A stretch of 64,000 nucleotides of DNA from Zizania palustris (taxonomy: Eukaryota; Streptophyta; Magnoliopsida; Poales; Poaceae): contig JAAALK010000289.1 in NCBI GenBank assembly GCA_019279435.1, forward strand, positions 50,843,164-50,907,163, given 5' to 3'. The notes under the pieces were generated by a model. The model was not told the DNA's origin and did not search any database. It saw nothing but the letters and a program-made list of their open reading frames with translations. Numbering within the stretch: the stretch's first letter is position 1; each line of letters opens with the position of its first letter. A program made the position numbers and the translations under genes. Shown piece by piece: positions 1-10,864 of the stretch.

Positions 1-815
1 TTGGAGTCGTCCTCGACTCAAGCTCATCATCATCTCCCAAATAGGGCTTTAAATCTGAAATGTTAAATGTGGGACTAACCCCAAAAGCTGCAGGCAACTC
101 AAGTTTATATGCATTATCATTTATCTTCTCAAGCACACGGAAAGGACCATCAGCACGAGGCATCAATTTAGACTTTCTCAAATCAGGAAAATGATCCTTG
201 CGCAAGTGCAACCAAACAAGATCACCCGATTCAAACGTTATCTCTTTTCTACCCTTACTACCATAAGCACGATATTTCTCATTCATTTTCTCTATGTTTG
301 CTTTAGTAGTTTCATGCATCATAAGCAATAATTCAGCACGTGTAGTAGCATCAAAATTCAATTTTTTAGATGGTGGCAATGGTAGCAAATCAATAGGAGC
401 ACGCGGATTAAAGCCATAGACCACTTGAAACGGACTTACCTTAGTAGTGGAGTGTACTGACCTATTATATGCAAACTCAATATGAGGTAGACACTCTTCC
501 CAGAGATTCAAGTTGGTCTTCAAAACAGCCCTCAACATGGCGGACAATGTGTGGTTGACGACCTCCATTTGCCCATCCGTTTGTGGGTGACAAGTAGTAG
601 AAAACAGCAGCTTCGTCCCCAACTTATGCCACAACGTCCTCCAAAAATGACTTAAGAATTTAGCATCACGATCTAAAACGATGGTATTGGGAACTCCATG
701 CAAGCGTACGACCTCTCTGAAAAACAATTCAGCAACATTGGTAGCGTCGTCGCTCTTGTGACAAGGTATAAAATGCGCCATTTTAGAGAACCGATCTACC
801 ACCACAAAAATACTA
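1..815 (-). pseudogene. pol: Integrase core and C-terminus of element 1 (shifted frame)
   Basis: Past the one-base deletion the integrase continues in another frame with no stop codon to the window edge. I see the first catalytic-region segment (DRFSKMAHF), the second Asp region (LDRDAKFLSHF) and the catalytic Glu region (TDGQMEVVNHT). A GPF-type C-terminal segment follows (DGPFRVLEKINDNAYKL), then DLKPYLGDD and ELESRTTP. The family usually continues a little way into the LTR, which lies outside the window. Confidence 0.85.
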
Positions 816-3666
816 TCCCTCCCCTCTTAGTTCTAGGTAATCCTAACACAAAATCCATAGAAATATCCTCCCAAGGTACACTAGGAACGGGCAGAGGCAT
901 GTAAAGACCATGTGGGTTTAGACGGGACTTAGCTTTATTGCAAGTAGTGCATCGTGCCACATAGCGCTCAACATCTCGTCTCATCCTAGGCCAATAGAAG
1001 TGTGTGGACAGCACATCTTCGGTTTTATTTGATCCAAAATGACCCATCAAACCACCACCGTGTGCTTCCTGCAATAACAACAAGCGAAGAGAGCTAGCCG
1101 GCACACATAACTTGTTAGCACGAAAAAGATACCCATTATTCAGCACATATTTGTTCCAAACACGGTTATCTGTACAATTTGCAAAAGCATCTTTGAAGTC
1201 CAAATCAGTAGCATACATGTCCTTCAATGTTTCTAAACCAAAGATCTTATAATCAAGTTGAGAAAGCAATGTATAACGTCTAGATAAAGCATCGGCAATC
1301 ACATTATCTTTCCCTTTCTTATGCTTAATGATATATGGAAAAGTCTCAATAAATTCTACCCATTTAGCATGTCGTTTATTCAGATTTGCTTGACTACGTT
1401 TATGCTTCAATGCTTCATGATCCGAATGAATAATAAACTCCTTAGGCAAAAGGTAATGTTGCCAAGTTTCAAGCACACGCACTAAGGCATATAATTCCTT
1501 ATCATAGGTAGAATAATTCAACTGTGGACCATGTAATTTCTCAATAAAATAGGCCATGGGTTTACCTCCTTGTAGCAGCACACCTCCTATTCCAAAACCA
1601 CTAACATCACATTCTAACTCAAAAGGCTTACTGAAGTCGGGTAGCTGAAGTAGAGGTGCATGTGTAAGACGATCCTTGAGTGTGGCAAAAGCTTGTTCTT
1701 GTGCTGGTTCCCAAGTAAAAGTGACTCCCTTCTTGGTCAACTCATGCAAAGGACCGGCTATGGTGCTGAAATCTTTCACAAAATGCCGGTAGAAACCTGC
1801 AAGACCAAGAAAACTACGTACCTGTGTGATAGTTTGGGGTTGCGGCCAGCTGTTGATTGCGTCTACCTTTGTCGTGTCAACCTCAATACCCTGTGAAGTG
1901 ACAACATATCCAAGAAACACAACTCGATCCGTGCAAAATGTGCACTTCTCAATGTTACCAAACATTCTAGCCTCACGGAGGACAGAAAAAACAACACGTA
2001 GGTGTTCAACATGTTCAGTGAGAGACTTGCTATAAATCAAGATATCATCAAAGTATACAACCACAAAGCGTCCTATAAAGTGCCGTAGGACTTCATTCAT
2101 CAAGCGCATGAAGGTACTAGGTGCATCAGTAAGTCCAAAAGGCATGACAAGCCACTCATATAATCCAAACTTTGTTTTAAAAGCAGTTTTCCATTCATCA
2201 CCTAGTTTCATGCGAATTTGGTGGTAGCCACTACGGAGATCGATCTTAGTAAAGATAATGGAACAACTAAGCTCATCAAGCATGTCATCCAATCTAGGAA
2301 TAGGGTGTCGATATCGAATGGTGATATTATTAATAGCACGACAATCAACACACATGCGCCAACTACCATCTTTCTTAGGCACCAAAAGAACGGGTATTGC
2401 ACAAGGACTAAGGCTTTCACGGACGTACCCACGATCAAGAAGGTCCTGTACTTGGCGCTCAATTTCTTTTGTCTCCTCTGGATTGGTACGGTACGCTGCA
2501 CGATTAGGAAGAGACGCTCCCGGGATCAAATCAATTTGGTGCTCGATGCCGCGTATCGGTGGCAGCCCGGGTGGTATCTCAGCAGGAAAAACATCGTTAA
2601 ACTCCTGCAAAAGGTCAGTGACTGCAACAGGAACAGAGCTAGGAATGTTCGCAAGTGAAAACAGCACGTTCATGCAAATCAAGCCATATATCATGGGAGT
2701 ATCATCACAAATTTCAGCAAGGTCAGTTTTAGTTGCAAGCATGACACATCCTTTCAGATTAATAACTTGTGATGAAGAAGGAGAAGCAAATTTATCTTTC
2801 TGTTGCCTTGAAAGCGTTTTGGCTACTTGCTGATTTTCAGAAGGTTGTTTGCTCTTTTGTGCGTCCCTAGCATGTTTTTCTTGTTCAAATTTCATAATTT
2901 CAGCAGGAGTCATAGGAAGCAATGTAACTTTCTTTACTTTATACATAAATGTGTACTTATTGCTCCTACTATTGTGTGTAGCATCAGTATCATACTCCCA
3001 AGGTCTACCAAGTAACAGAGAACATGCTTGCATTGGTACTACATCAAAATCAGCAACTCCGAAGTATGTACCAATGGAAAATTTGATGTGAGCAGTTTGT
3101 GTTTCCTTGACCTTACTGCTATTGTTGAACCATTGCAAATGGTAAGGGTGTGGATGCGCACGTGTGGGAAGTTGAAGCTTCGTTACCATGTCGTGGCTTA
3201 CCAAATTGTTGCAACTACAGATGTCGATGATGACACGTACACGACGGTCATTGATTATGACGAAGGTCTGAAACAGATTATTCCGTTGTGCCCGATCATC
3301 CTGCTCCATGTGAGTGCTCAAGACGCGTTGTACAATAAGTGCTTCATGGTCGGCAGAGGCATTCGGTGCAAAAACAACATCATCGTCGGAAGCATCGTAA
3401 TCTCCTGCAATGTTAGCAGCAAGTGCGTATTCATCTTCAACATCACTAGCACTTACATAGCCACCGTCTTCCGTAGCGATATAAGCCCACTGGCTAGGGC
3501 AGTCCTTCATAACGTGGCCAAATCTTTTGCATCGGTGACACTGGATCGCTGCAGAACGTGCAATAGAGGCCGCCGAGGAGGTGGGCTTGGCTGGAGCCTT
3601 GGATGCTGCAGCCTTGGAGCTCTCAGTCTGGGCTGTAGATGTAGAAGGTGCTGATGTAGCCACCTG
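796..3666 (-). pseudogene. pol: gag zinc knuckle, protease, RT, RNase H and integrase N-terminus of element 1
   Basis: This open frame runs about 955 codons in phase with gag across the TGA. Domains in order are: a CCHC knuckle (CHRCKRFGHVMKDC, about residues 42-55); a retropepsin whose active site reads IIDICSC where the element 2 copy reads IIDSGSC; RT with the intact YFDD box (VVVYFDDILIYS); RNase H (SDHEALKH); and the integrase HHCC region (TTCNKAK) to LPRTKRGG. A one-base deletion in a G/A run near 815-820 shifts the frame and ends the ORF at 796. Both the altered protease site and the frameshift should inactivate it. The nonstandard residues are read from the sequence; the functional consequence is inferred from retropepsin chemistry. 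Confidence 0.9.
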
Positions 3667-4623
3667 TCAAGAAGGTGGTGGTGGTCGTTGCTGCTGCCCA
3701 CTTGAGCGTGAAGTAGCACCACCAATGTTGGTCCTCATGCTGCGTTGTGGTTGTTGGCGACCCTGCAATTCTTTTTCTGCAAGCAAAGCAAGGTGGAAAA
3801 GATGAGTGATAGTATTGTATTCTTTATAATCAATGATATCCCGAATTTCATGTCTTAAACCACCATAAAAACGGGCCATTTTATCCTCATTGTCCTCCTC
3901 AATTTCAGCGCGCATGCAACCTATTTGCAACTCCTGATAATACTCCTCTACCGATTTATTTCCTTGATTTAGGCGCTGCAATTTTTTTCTCAAATCACGC
4001 TTATATGAGGGAGGTACCCATCTACCACGCATTTGCCGTTTTAACATACCCCAATTTTGTGGTTCATTGCCAACCTGAACTATTTCAGTCCACCAAAGAA
4101 GAGCATATCCAGTGAAGTCACTAGTAGCTAAGCGCACGCGGTGGATAGCAGGAACCATGTGGGCATTAAATTTTTGTTCGACTAACATCTCCCAATCTAA
4201 ATATGCATCTGGATCATAGGTGCCAGCAAAATGAGGTACTGAAAATTTTACCTTGGAGTAGGGATCATTGTTCCCGCGGTTGCCATTGTTACCTCGTGGG
4301 TGGCAGTTGCGGTGGCCACCCATACCTTGATGATTGAACTGAAAGGGATGACGTGCAGCCTCGTCAGGGTCAATGCTATTGTTCCCGGCATAGGATAGGT
4401 TGTCTTCCTCCTCAACATGGTCGTCTTCTTCTTCAACATGGTCATCGTCGGCTTGTGCAGCAGGCAGGCGTATTTCCAAGGTAGTCATCCGGTCCACTAG
4501 GTCAGCCACAGTACGCGCGAGACGTTCGATGGAATGTTGGGTCTGCCGCTGAGACTCTAGTAGAGCACGTCGTGAGACACAGTCATTAAAATCAGATGGA
4601 GGGGTACTGCTGTTATCTGCCAT
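3667..4623 (-). pseudogene. gag: gag N-terminal part of element 1
   Basis: Gag forms the particle that packages the element's RNA. The ATG at 4623 (MADNSSTPP) is preferred over an upstream in-frame Met because element 2 keeps the same ATG at its deletion junction. The protein has an acidic linker (DDHVEEEDD), then a retrotransposon gag core with DPDAYLDWE, ALLWWTE and the typical KSVEEYYQEL segment. It stops at TGA 3667-3669 after a proline run. The next codons continue in frame into the zinc-knuckle and pol reading frame, so this looks like one gag-pol frame split by a single nonsense codon (CGA to TGA is plausible). About 318 codons are read before the stop. Confidence 0.85.
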
Positions 4624-5764
4624 GTTAGTGAAAAGACAAAACAACAAAGAATATTCCTAACGGAAAACAGCTAGGTGGGGTGGTGGGTGTGTGGTGGAAG
4701 CAATCCGTCAAGCGCCTTACCCGCGCTTGCAAGTGTTCTTACCACGCCGCAGTGAGGTCACCGGCCTACAGGTGATGAACCAAGTGGAGGGTGGTGGGCA
4801 ATTGCAAGAAATGAACCTGTCCTGACCAAGAGAAAGGTGTAGCTTGGAAGGCAAAGTGAGTAGCAAGGATTAGCGATAGTAATAACAGTTAAACCAAGTT
4901 CAATAAGTGTTCCCTAGTACTCGTCAAAGTTACTGGCCTTAGTGCTCCCAATGTGAAAATTCAAGCAATAGAGGGAATCTATGTGCCCAAAACTCAAGTG
5001 GAGGCAATAATAGGCCAAATTCATCTCTCTGCCGCTGATCGGACAAGGGATCGGACAAGAGATCGGACAAGGTATCGGACAAGAGATCGGACAAGTAGAA
5101 TCTGTCGTTGCCGCTGATCGGACAAGGGATCGGACAAGAGATAGGACAAGGGATCAGACAAGAGATCGGACAAGCAATCGACAGGACCGGTTCTTTTTTT
5201 CACTGTATTTTTTTTTGAACAAGGATGACAAGAGATGCAACCACAAAAATTGGCACCTGCAACTGAGGTGGGATGTGGTTCACAGAAATTCAACAAGTTC
5301 GCTGAACGGCGAGCAAAAACTTTGACCAATTTTTTTCTTTATCTTCCTGATTTTTTTGGCGATTCTAATGAAGGCTAACAAGGGAACCCGTGTTAGGGGA
5401 CACTCCAAATTGGGTCAAGAATATGCTCAAAAAATTTCAGAATTTTCTGCCAAACGATCGAAAAGTTATGCCTGTTTTACCAAAGAGGGGTCACAAAGAC
5501 TCGATGTGGAAAACGAGTAGGGCTGTGGAGGGGGGTTTTTCGGGTGGGGAATTTTTTGAAACACAAGACCAACTACTAATCAAACGACACAAAGGAATTA
5601 CTAAACCAGCAACAAGACTCGACCAAGAACACAAACTCAACAAGGTTAAAAACTGAAATTAAAATCGCAAGGCACAAAGGGGTTTTCGGTGGGGATTTTT
5701 TTGTGAGGGTTTTCTGGACTCTAGGTAAAACAAACAAAGATCGAGGTTACCTAACGGGAAATCT
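4624..5764 (-). other. Untranslated leader of element 1 with 12-bp minisatellite
   Basis: This is the non-coding stretch between primer site and gag. Two blocks (5038-5095 and 5117-5174) are made of about five copies each of a 12-bp unit, atcggacaagag with small variants. The element 2 leader keeps shorter versions of the blocks. No other structure was recognised apart from T-rich tracts near 5200-5360. Confidence 0.7.
5038..5174. repeat. 12-bp tandem repeat, two blocks
   Basis: About ten copies of a 12-bp unit (atcggacaagrg) lie in two blocks separated by about 21 bp. The spacing is an exact 12-bp period in each block, with single-base variants such as ataggacaag and atcagacaag. Confidence 0.85.
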
Positions 5765-5779
5765 GAGCTCTGATACCAA
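5765..5779 (-). other. Primer binding site (initiator-Met tRNA type)
   Basis: The minus strand reads TTGGTATCAGAGCTC directly inside the LTR. This matches the TGGTATCAGAGC site, complementary to initiator methionine tRNA, used by many plant LTR retrotransposons. Confidence 0.85.
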
Positions 5780-5780
5780 C

Positions 5781-6690
5781 TAATGGGGGATTGGTCCCGA
5801 TCTTCCGCTAGGTAAAGGATAACATGGATTGGGGGAGAATCTCGACGTTGACGATCCAAGGCTCTGGTCCGGTGGATCAAAACCTTGCAATCGCTACACC
5901 ACTGTCTCCGTTGGTTATCAACCACGCAGGGCGCGATTGACCTCGCCACGAAGGCTAGTTCCTGCAAGCGAATCCAAGAACACAAGCAAGAACAGGAAGG
6001 ATACAAGTCGAATGCCAAATCACAGATAAACTATGAAGAGGAGAGGTTTCACAAACGCTGATGCAGCAGCCAATCGGTCCGGTGCAGGAGCGGGATCTAA
6101 ACACACGAGTGTAGATGCAAACAAAGCAAAACCTAACCCTAAAGGAGGCTGGCGTGAGTATATAAGGCGTGGGCAGCCTGTAGAAGACGTACAGACTCGG
6201 ACTATGGGCTAGAAGACGTACAGACTCGGACTATGGGCCAACACGGCCTAATTCTGTCACGCAGGACTGTTTCAAACACACAGGACGACTGGAGACTCCA
6301 AATGAGACGAAACCAATGGCAAAAGATCCGTCTTCTCCTTAGCTTTCCAAAAAGTCCAAGAACACGTCAATCGGACTTCGTATGAGGAAAATATGCCCAT
6401 TTTGGTGCATGGTGGTTGATGTAGTCCGAACCAGCGAATTCTTGACTACAAATCATCCGTGCGACTCCGTCTTCAACTCCAACTCTCCTATTCCATCTCC
6501 CATGTTCCTAAGCAACAAAATATCACTAGTATTCAGTAGCATCCCATCCAAACAAATATTAACATAGTTGCTAAGGAAAGAATTAACCTCATGGTTCAAG
6601 CGACGGGCACGGGCGCGTGTGATTGGTCCTTGTAATTGAATTGTAGGTGGAGGCTCCATGTGTGTATCATGTGAAGTGATGCCCTCATCA
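5781..6690 (-). repeat. 5' LTR of element 1
   Basis: This 910-bp LTR is homologous to the two 912-bp-type LTRs of element 2 over its whole length. On the plus strand it begins taatggggga, where the sister LTRs have TGATGGGGGA, so the terminal G is mutated. It ends gccctcatca. The primer site abuts it at 5779. Confidence 0.85.
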
Positions 6691-7507
6691 GAACTCCTCC
6701 ACCAAGTCTCACATACTCATGCGCTTGGCCACCGAAGACAACAACCCAAGTCGCGTTGAAAAGCAGACTTGAGTCCGAAGTCACCTCCACCTCCCTGCTG
6801 TACCAGATCTCTTGCAGAGGCCCCACAAGGCTGGAGTATTCACCGACCTCGACATAGAACCACCAGAGTATCCAGTTGGAGTACCACCGGTTGTTGATCG
6901 CCTTCACCGGGAAATTATTCAAGTGCCCCTTCTAGAGCTAGAAGTTGACACTCCCTAAGGCCACCAACAGCTTGGAGTCTTCGGGCCCGTCGTGCGGCTT
7001 GGGTTGGCACGAAGCTTCGTGGGTTGCCACGAATACTTCGGACTTTCCTTCGCACCCTTTTGCATGGAGGGCCCACTCGAAGATTGCCAGCCTAGCTATG
7101 GCGTTCGGCGACAGCTGCGGTAGGGTGACGTGGAACATCTCAAGTAACTTTCTCAAGAAATCTATTGAGGGAAGCCCAAGTCCCGCTTCAAAGAAGGCTT
7201 CGAAGACAACGACGACTTCTCCGCTCCTCGGTGCTGGTATCACTTCTTCTCCAGGAATTCGAGTCCTCATCCCCAGTCCCCGCTTGCCGCTCACTGCTTC
7301 CTTGATGGACTCTGTCGTGCTATTTGATCGCCCGAGGATGAATGTCTGCTTCATCGACTTCTTCGATGGTGGGTGGAGTTCTTTTGGATCCTTGGGCCAG
7401 GAGCCTCCTGGAGCTCCCGCTATTGTTGCCACCGCAGATGCGGCCCAAGCTTGCCGCTGCGCCAAGGTTGCCGTCACCACCAGCACTCTTGCACTGGTTC
7501 TCACCAT
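6691..7507 (-). pseudogene. Antisense extra ORF of gypsy element D (Transposase_28-like)
   Basis: The minus-strand frame begins at the Met at 7507 (MVRTSARVLV), chosen because a TATA box lies at 7613-7622 and earlier Mets would fall at or before the expected RNA start. A recognisable segment (FEAFFEAGLGLPSIDFLRKLLE, then LPQLSPNAIARLAIFEWAL) resembles the 'putative gypsy type transposon' domain (Pfam Transposase_28), which is carried by extra ORFs in plant Tat-lineage elements. In-frame stops at 6938-6940 and one two codons later break it. Coding similarity (NRWYSNWILWWFYVEVG) continues to about 6700, where element 1 has inserted. It lies antisense to, and just upstream of, a plus-strand LTR. 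The role of such ORFs is unknown. Confidence 0.65.
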
Positions 7508-7610
7508 TAATGGAACACTCGAGAGTTTCGGAGAGTAAGGGTGAAGGTTGAAAGCGTGGAAATGTCGAAATACAAAAGCTCTGTAAAAAATTTTCATCGT
7601 TGATCGCTCT

Positions 7611-7624
7611 CCTCTTTTATAGCC
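7611..7624 (-). promoter_or_regulatory. TATA box for the antisense ORF
   Basis: The minus strand reads GGCTATAAAAGAGG, a good plant TATA box, about 105 bp upstream of the chosen ATG at 7507. The spacing suggests that the antisense gene has its own promoter separate from the LTR. Confidence 0.5.
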
Positions 7625-8025
7625 GCTCCGTTCTCGTTCGGCGTGATTCGCGCATGTTTTCACACTTGCAGATCCAACTCGTGTCAATGATAGGTGGGGC
7701 CAAAGGGTGAAATAATGTGAACCCGCAATAAAAATTTTGCGGTTGTTGTTTTCCTGAAAGGTCTAATGACTATTTGAGAGGTAACTGTACAAAAGTAACG
7801 GCTCTTTGCAATACACTGCCATCATAATGGTTCATTTTCCTTCGGAGCAATCATACTGAGGTTCGAGTTCGAAGCCCATATTTGATACATCTCCGATGCC
7901 AAGGATGCTTCAAACGGTTATAATACCTTGTATTTTTTCTAAGGTCCTGAGCATGAAAATATTTCTTGCATATACTGCTCACCTTGTTGTACAGGCTATC
8001 CGGAGAAGCGTATTCGAGGGGCTAC
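7625..8025 (+). other. 3' untranslated region of element D
   Basis: This non-coding DNA lies between the antisense promoter and the polypurine tract next to the LTR. No long frame or repeat was seen in it. Confidence 0.4.
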
Positions 8026-8541
8026 TGTTGGGGGAAAATACGTCATCCTCATGATCCTCCAAGATTCCAAGCAAATGCATTATGCAAACAAGATAAAGGC
8101 AAGTATTAATCTTGGAGCCCAAGACTTGCCTCTGGATTGAAGGGCTTGAAGCCGAAGGGTCCGTCCAGGCTCCGGTCCGAAGAGATCCTCCGAAAGGCTT
8201 CCCCTCTAGAGTGGAAAACAAGCAAAAGGATGGGACGTCTACCTTATCAACATCCTTCGAGCATGTTTTACCATATTAACCCTATAAGGGATACCGAAAT
8301 AGTATCCACTATGTCGGTTATAATTGAGGGGTAAAAAGGTCTTTTCTCTAGAGATTTTACCTATAAATAACCCCCTTCTTGCCCTGTAAGAGGCATATAA
8401 TATTCTGATATTCAATACACACTTCAAACTATTCTGGTCTATTATCCTTTTCGGAGGCTTAAGATAGTCCGCATTCACAAACACTTCGTTTGTCAGTTCT
8501 TCATCTTATAGAACATGTTAGCGTAATCTATTGTGCCAACA
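8026..8541 (+). repeat. LTR of gypsy element D (3' LTR)
   Basis: The 516-bp LTR begins TGTTGG and ends CCAACA, a perfect 6-bp terminal inverted repeat. A purine-rich tract (gaggggctac, 8016-8025) precedes it directly, which marks a 3' LTR in plus orientation. A TATA box (cctataaataac, about 8360-8371) gives the same orientation. No primer site follows at 8542. The rest of D is the antisense ORF region and then sequence outside the window, beyond element 1. Confidence 0.75.
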
Positions 8542-9561
8542 ATAGTATTATTAGATAGTGTCCAATGTATTGACACAACTATTATAGGTTAAAAACGAGT
8601 CGTAGATACTTGGATTCTACTATATGACCCAATTATTTCTCTCATCCCTGGAATTCTGTTGGTTATGGAGTTTTGGTTAAGTATGTTAGCATGGTGGGTT
8701 CCAAGTGGAAGTGGGGGCATTGGTTAGTCACGCCCAGGGCACTATACGGACTGGTTTGAGGGATCCGTCGCAAAACACTTCCGTACTAACCAAAAGTCTA
8801 GTGGGTAAGTCTTAACTGGAGGTATGGGACGTTCCAACTTGAGACACCATTTGGAGGGGGCAAGTAGCACCTGCGGCTGACTTGTACCGATGAGTTCCCA
8901 TGGTATGGGTCATCTCGACATACTATGGTGTGCAGTGATGAGTGTGTGCCTTGTGGGTATAGTAGTACACCTCTGATTAGAGTTTAAATCTTTTCGAAAA
9001 GTCGAGCCCACGGTAAAGGGCGAGTTGCATGACATCCCGCAGTTAGTTTACATTTATGAGTGTTGCATGATGAAATGACATGTAATAACAGTTGAGTGAG
9101 GAGGGCTGACTATACTCCTCGAGTTAGAAGATGTTGCATTGTTCATGATCTAATTTTCTGTACAAATAAACTTGACTACATTAAATGCTTCACCATAAAA
9201 ATATACTTTTCCGCACTTTAAGCCATTACCTTCCTTTGTTATCACCCTGCATTATTATTGCATTCTTGGTGGCTTGTTGAATACTTTTGTACTCATACCC
9301 ATTGAAAACCCCTTCAGAGGCTATGTATTACGATGAGGATGGTCTGGAGTAGCGACCTAGTCAAGGATGTGAGACTGGTGAAGATGTTCATCTAGGAGTT
9401 TTCTTTTATTAGTTTATTTTATTTTAACAGTTGTGTAATAATGTGGTCTGCGAACCACGGATGATTGCCATATTTACGATGTCATGTGATTAACATCTTG
9501 TTATTATTGTTTTTCTTTGGAAATTCTATAAAGTATGGAATTATTAAATTCTAGGCGTTAC
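8542..9561. repeat. LTR-like non-coding DNA, unassigned
   Basis: About 1 kb lacks any coding frame. It ends in ggcgttaca right against a copia RT frame, which looks like the CA end of an LTR inserted into the copia gene. The composition and the phrase-like blocks resemble long grass gypsy LTRs, possibly Tekay/Del type. I could not find the matching TG end, so the boundaries and identity are uncertain. Confidence 0.35.
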
Positions 9562-9866
9562 ACGAGATGTGTAGCACAAGAGTTCACACAGAAACCCATC
9601 ATCGATTACGATGAAATATATTCTCCTATTGTGCGTGGAATAACTTTCCAATACTTAATATAGTTGGCAGTATAAATAAATTTATTAATGCAGTTAATGA
9701 TCTTCATGACCATATACTCATATGTGACATTAGATTTGGATGTTTACATGAAAGTCCGTGAAGGACTTAGTGTTCCGAATCCAAATATAAATCACAAAAA
9801 ATTATGTGTAAAACTACAAAAGTCACTCTATGGCTTAAAATAGTCGGGAAGAATGTGGTACAACTG
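9562..9866 (+). pseudogene. Ty1/copia reverse transcriptase fragment
   Basis: The plus frame reads VAQEFTQKP, IDYDEIYSPIV, then TLDLDVYMKVREGL and LQKSLYGLK followed by SGRMWYN. These are the conserved N-terminal RT blocks of plant copia elements. In-frame stops occur (for example the TAG where the family has GLKQSG). The frame is cut at 9866 by the start of an A-family LTR. The 3' end of a copia element reappears at 36177, so the two are probably parts of one old element. Confidence 0.75.
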
Positions 9867-10813
9867 TGATGAGAGCGAGGGTGTCCTGATCTTTCGATGA
9901 GAGGGATAGATTCGATTGAGGACGGAGATGACGTTGATGATCCAACTACAATTGCACAAGACGTTTGTGTTGGGCCTTAGCGATCGATACACCAACTCCA
10001 GAGGTTGTCGTGTCCTTGTGGCAACATGATCAAACCAACCACAAGGGTATTTGTTCCTGCAAGCAATCAAAGAACAAACAAGAACAAGATAAACAAGCAA
10101 CTCAACAAGGTGGAGTTCTGTAACGTGTATCTGGTAAACTAGACGATCATAGGATTACACGGAAAATTAGCGAGGCTAAACTTTCATGTAAACAATACTC
10201 AATCTATAAGTGGCAGCCAGGGGGTATTTATAAGGCTAGGGACGTGTGGAGATCGGCCAAAGGGATCCCTAGATGAATACAACTTGATTACAAGGCCCGT
10301 GGGCTTAAACGGTTCGGACTGAAAAGGAACACATATTGTTTTGATAATTACAATCACCTTGGATAGAATCTGAAGGTGTCGCTAGATCGGTTGGCAAGAG
10401 GACTTCGCAAGCTTTCCAAAACATTCAAGATCAACCAAATTGGAGGTTCCATGTAATAGTTATGCATGTTTGAATCTGGTGTCATCTCAGTAGTTCGAGT
10501 CCGAATTGAAAACATGTAGAACTTTATCTCCACCTCTTGGCACAAAATCAACATCCCAAACTTGTATATTACCTTTGGATGTCCTTTACTTGGTCCCCAA
10601 TCAACTTCCATGATGATCTGTTCCCTTGATGTACTCTCAATATGTCGCTTGATCCATGTAAGTATTTCTGTAATTGAATAGCAACAAATTTCATGCTGTA
10701 GCAAACATTGTTCAAATAAATAAAATGTAAATCTAATGTAGAATGCATGAACCTTGTATTGTTTATTATAATACATAAGCATGGTCATATCTCAGCCGGT
10801 GATGTCCTCATCA
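9867..10813 (-). repeat. LTR of family A (complete, 3' LTR)
   Basis: The 947-bp sequence runs from TGATGAGAGCG to GATGTCCTCATCA on the plus strand. It matches 11822-12581 over its right four fifths and 35813-35893 over its left end. A purine tract (minus CCAAGAAAGAGAGAA) lies just inside at 10814. On the minus strand the first bases are the same as in the elements 1 and 2 LTR. Confidence 0.8.
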
Positions 10814-10864
10814 TTCTCTCTTTCTTGGCTACAAACCGTCCTCGGTTTGTTCTTGTATTCGTAG

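Larger units (their letters stand above)
1..6690 (-). mobile_element. CRM-like Ty3/gypsy retrotransposon (element 1), cut by left window edge
   Basis: Reading on the minus strand, the order is LTR (6690-5781), primer site, leader, gag, zinc knuckle, protease, RT, RNase H and integrase, which is the Ty3/gypsy order. Position 1 matches position 37932 of element 2, which lies 16 bases inside that element's LTR, so the missing LTR should begin about 16 bases left of the window. The LTR begins TGATGAGGACATC on the minus strand. There is no classical chromodomain, and in the sister copy the pol frame runs into the LTR, which is known for the CRM clade; the clade call is inference. Base 6691 onward (gaact) is the presumed target duplication, but its partner is outside the window. 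Confidence 0.85.

Noticed and set aside
2208..3654. Plus-strand frames overlapping element 1 pol
   Set aside because: They are shadows of the long minus-strand polyprotein frame, which has all the domain motifs.
5038..5174. CRISPR-like array
   Set aside because: It is a simple 12-bp tandem repeat without unique spacers, in a plant retrotransposon leader.
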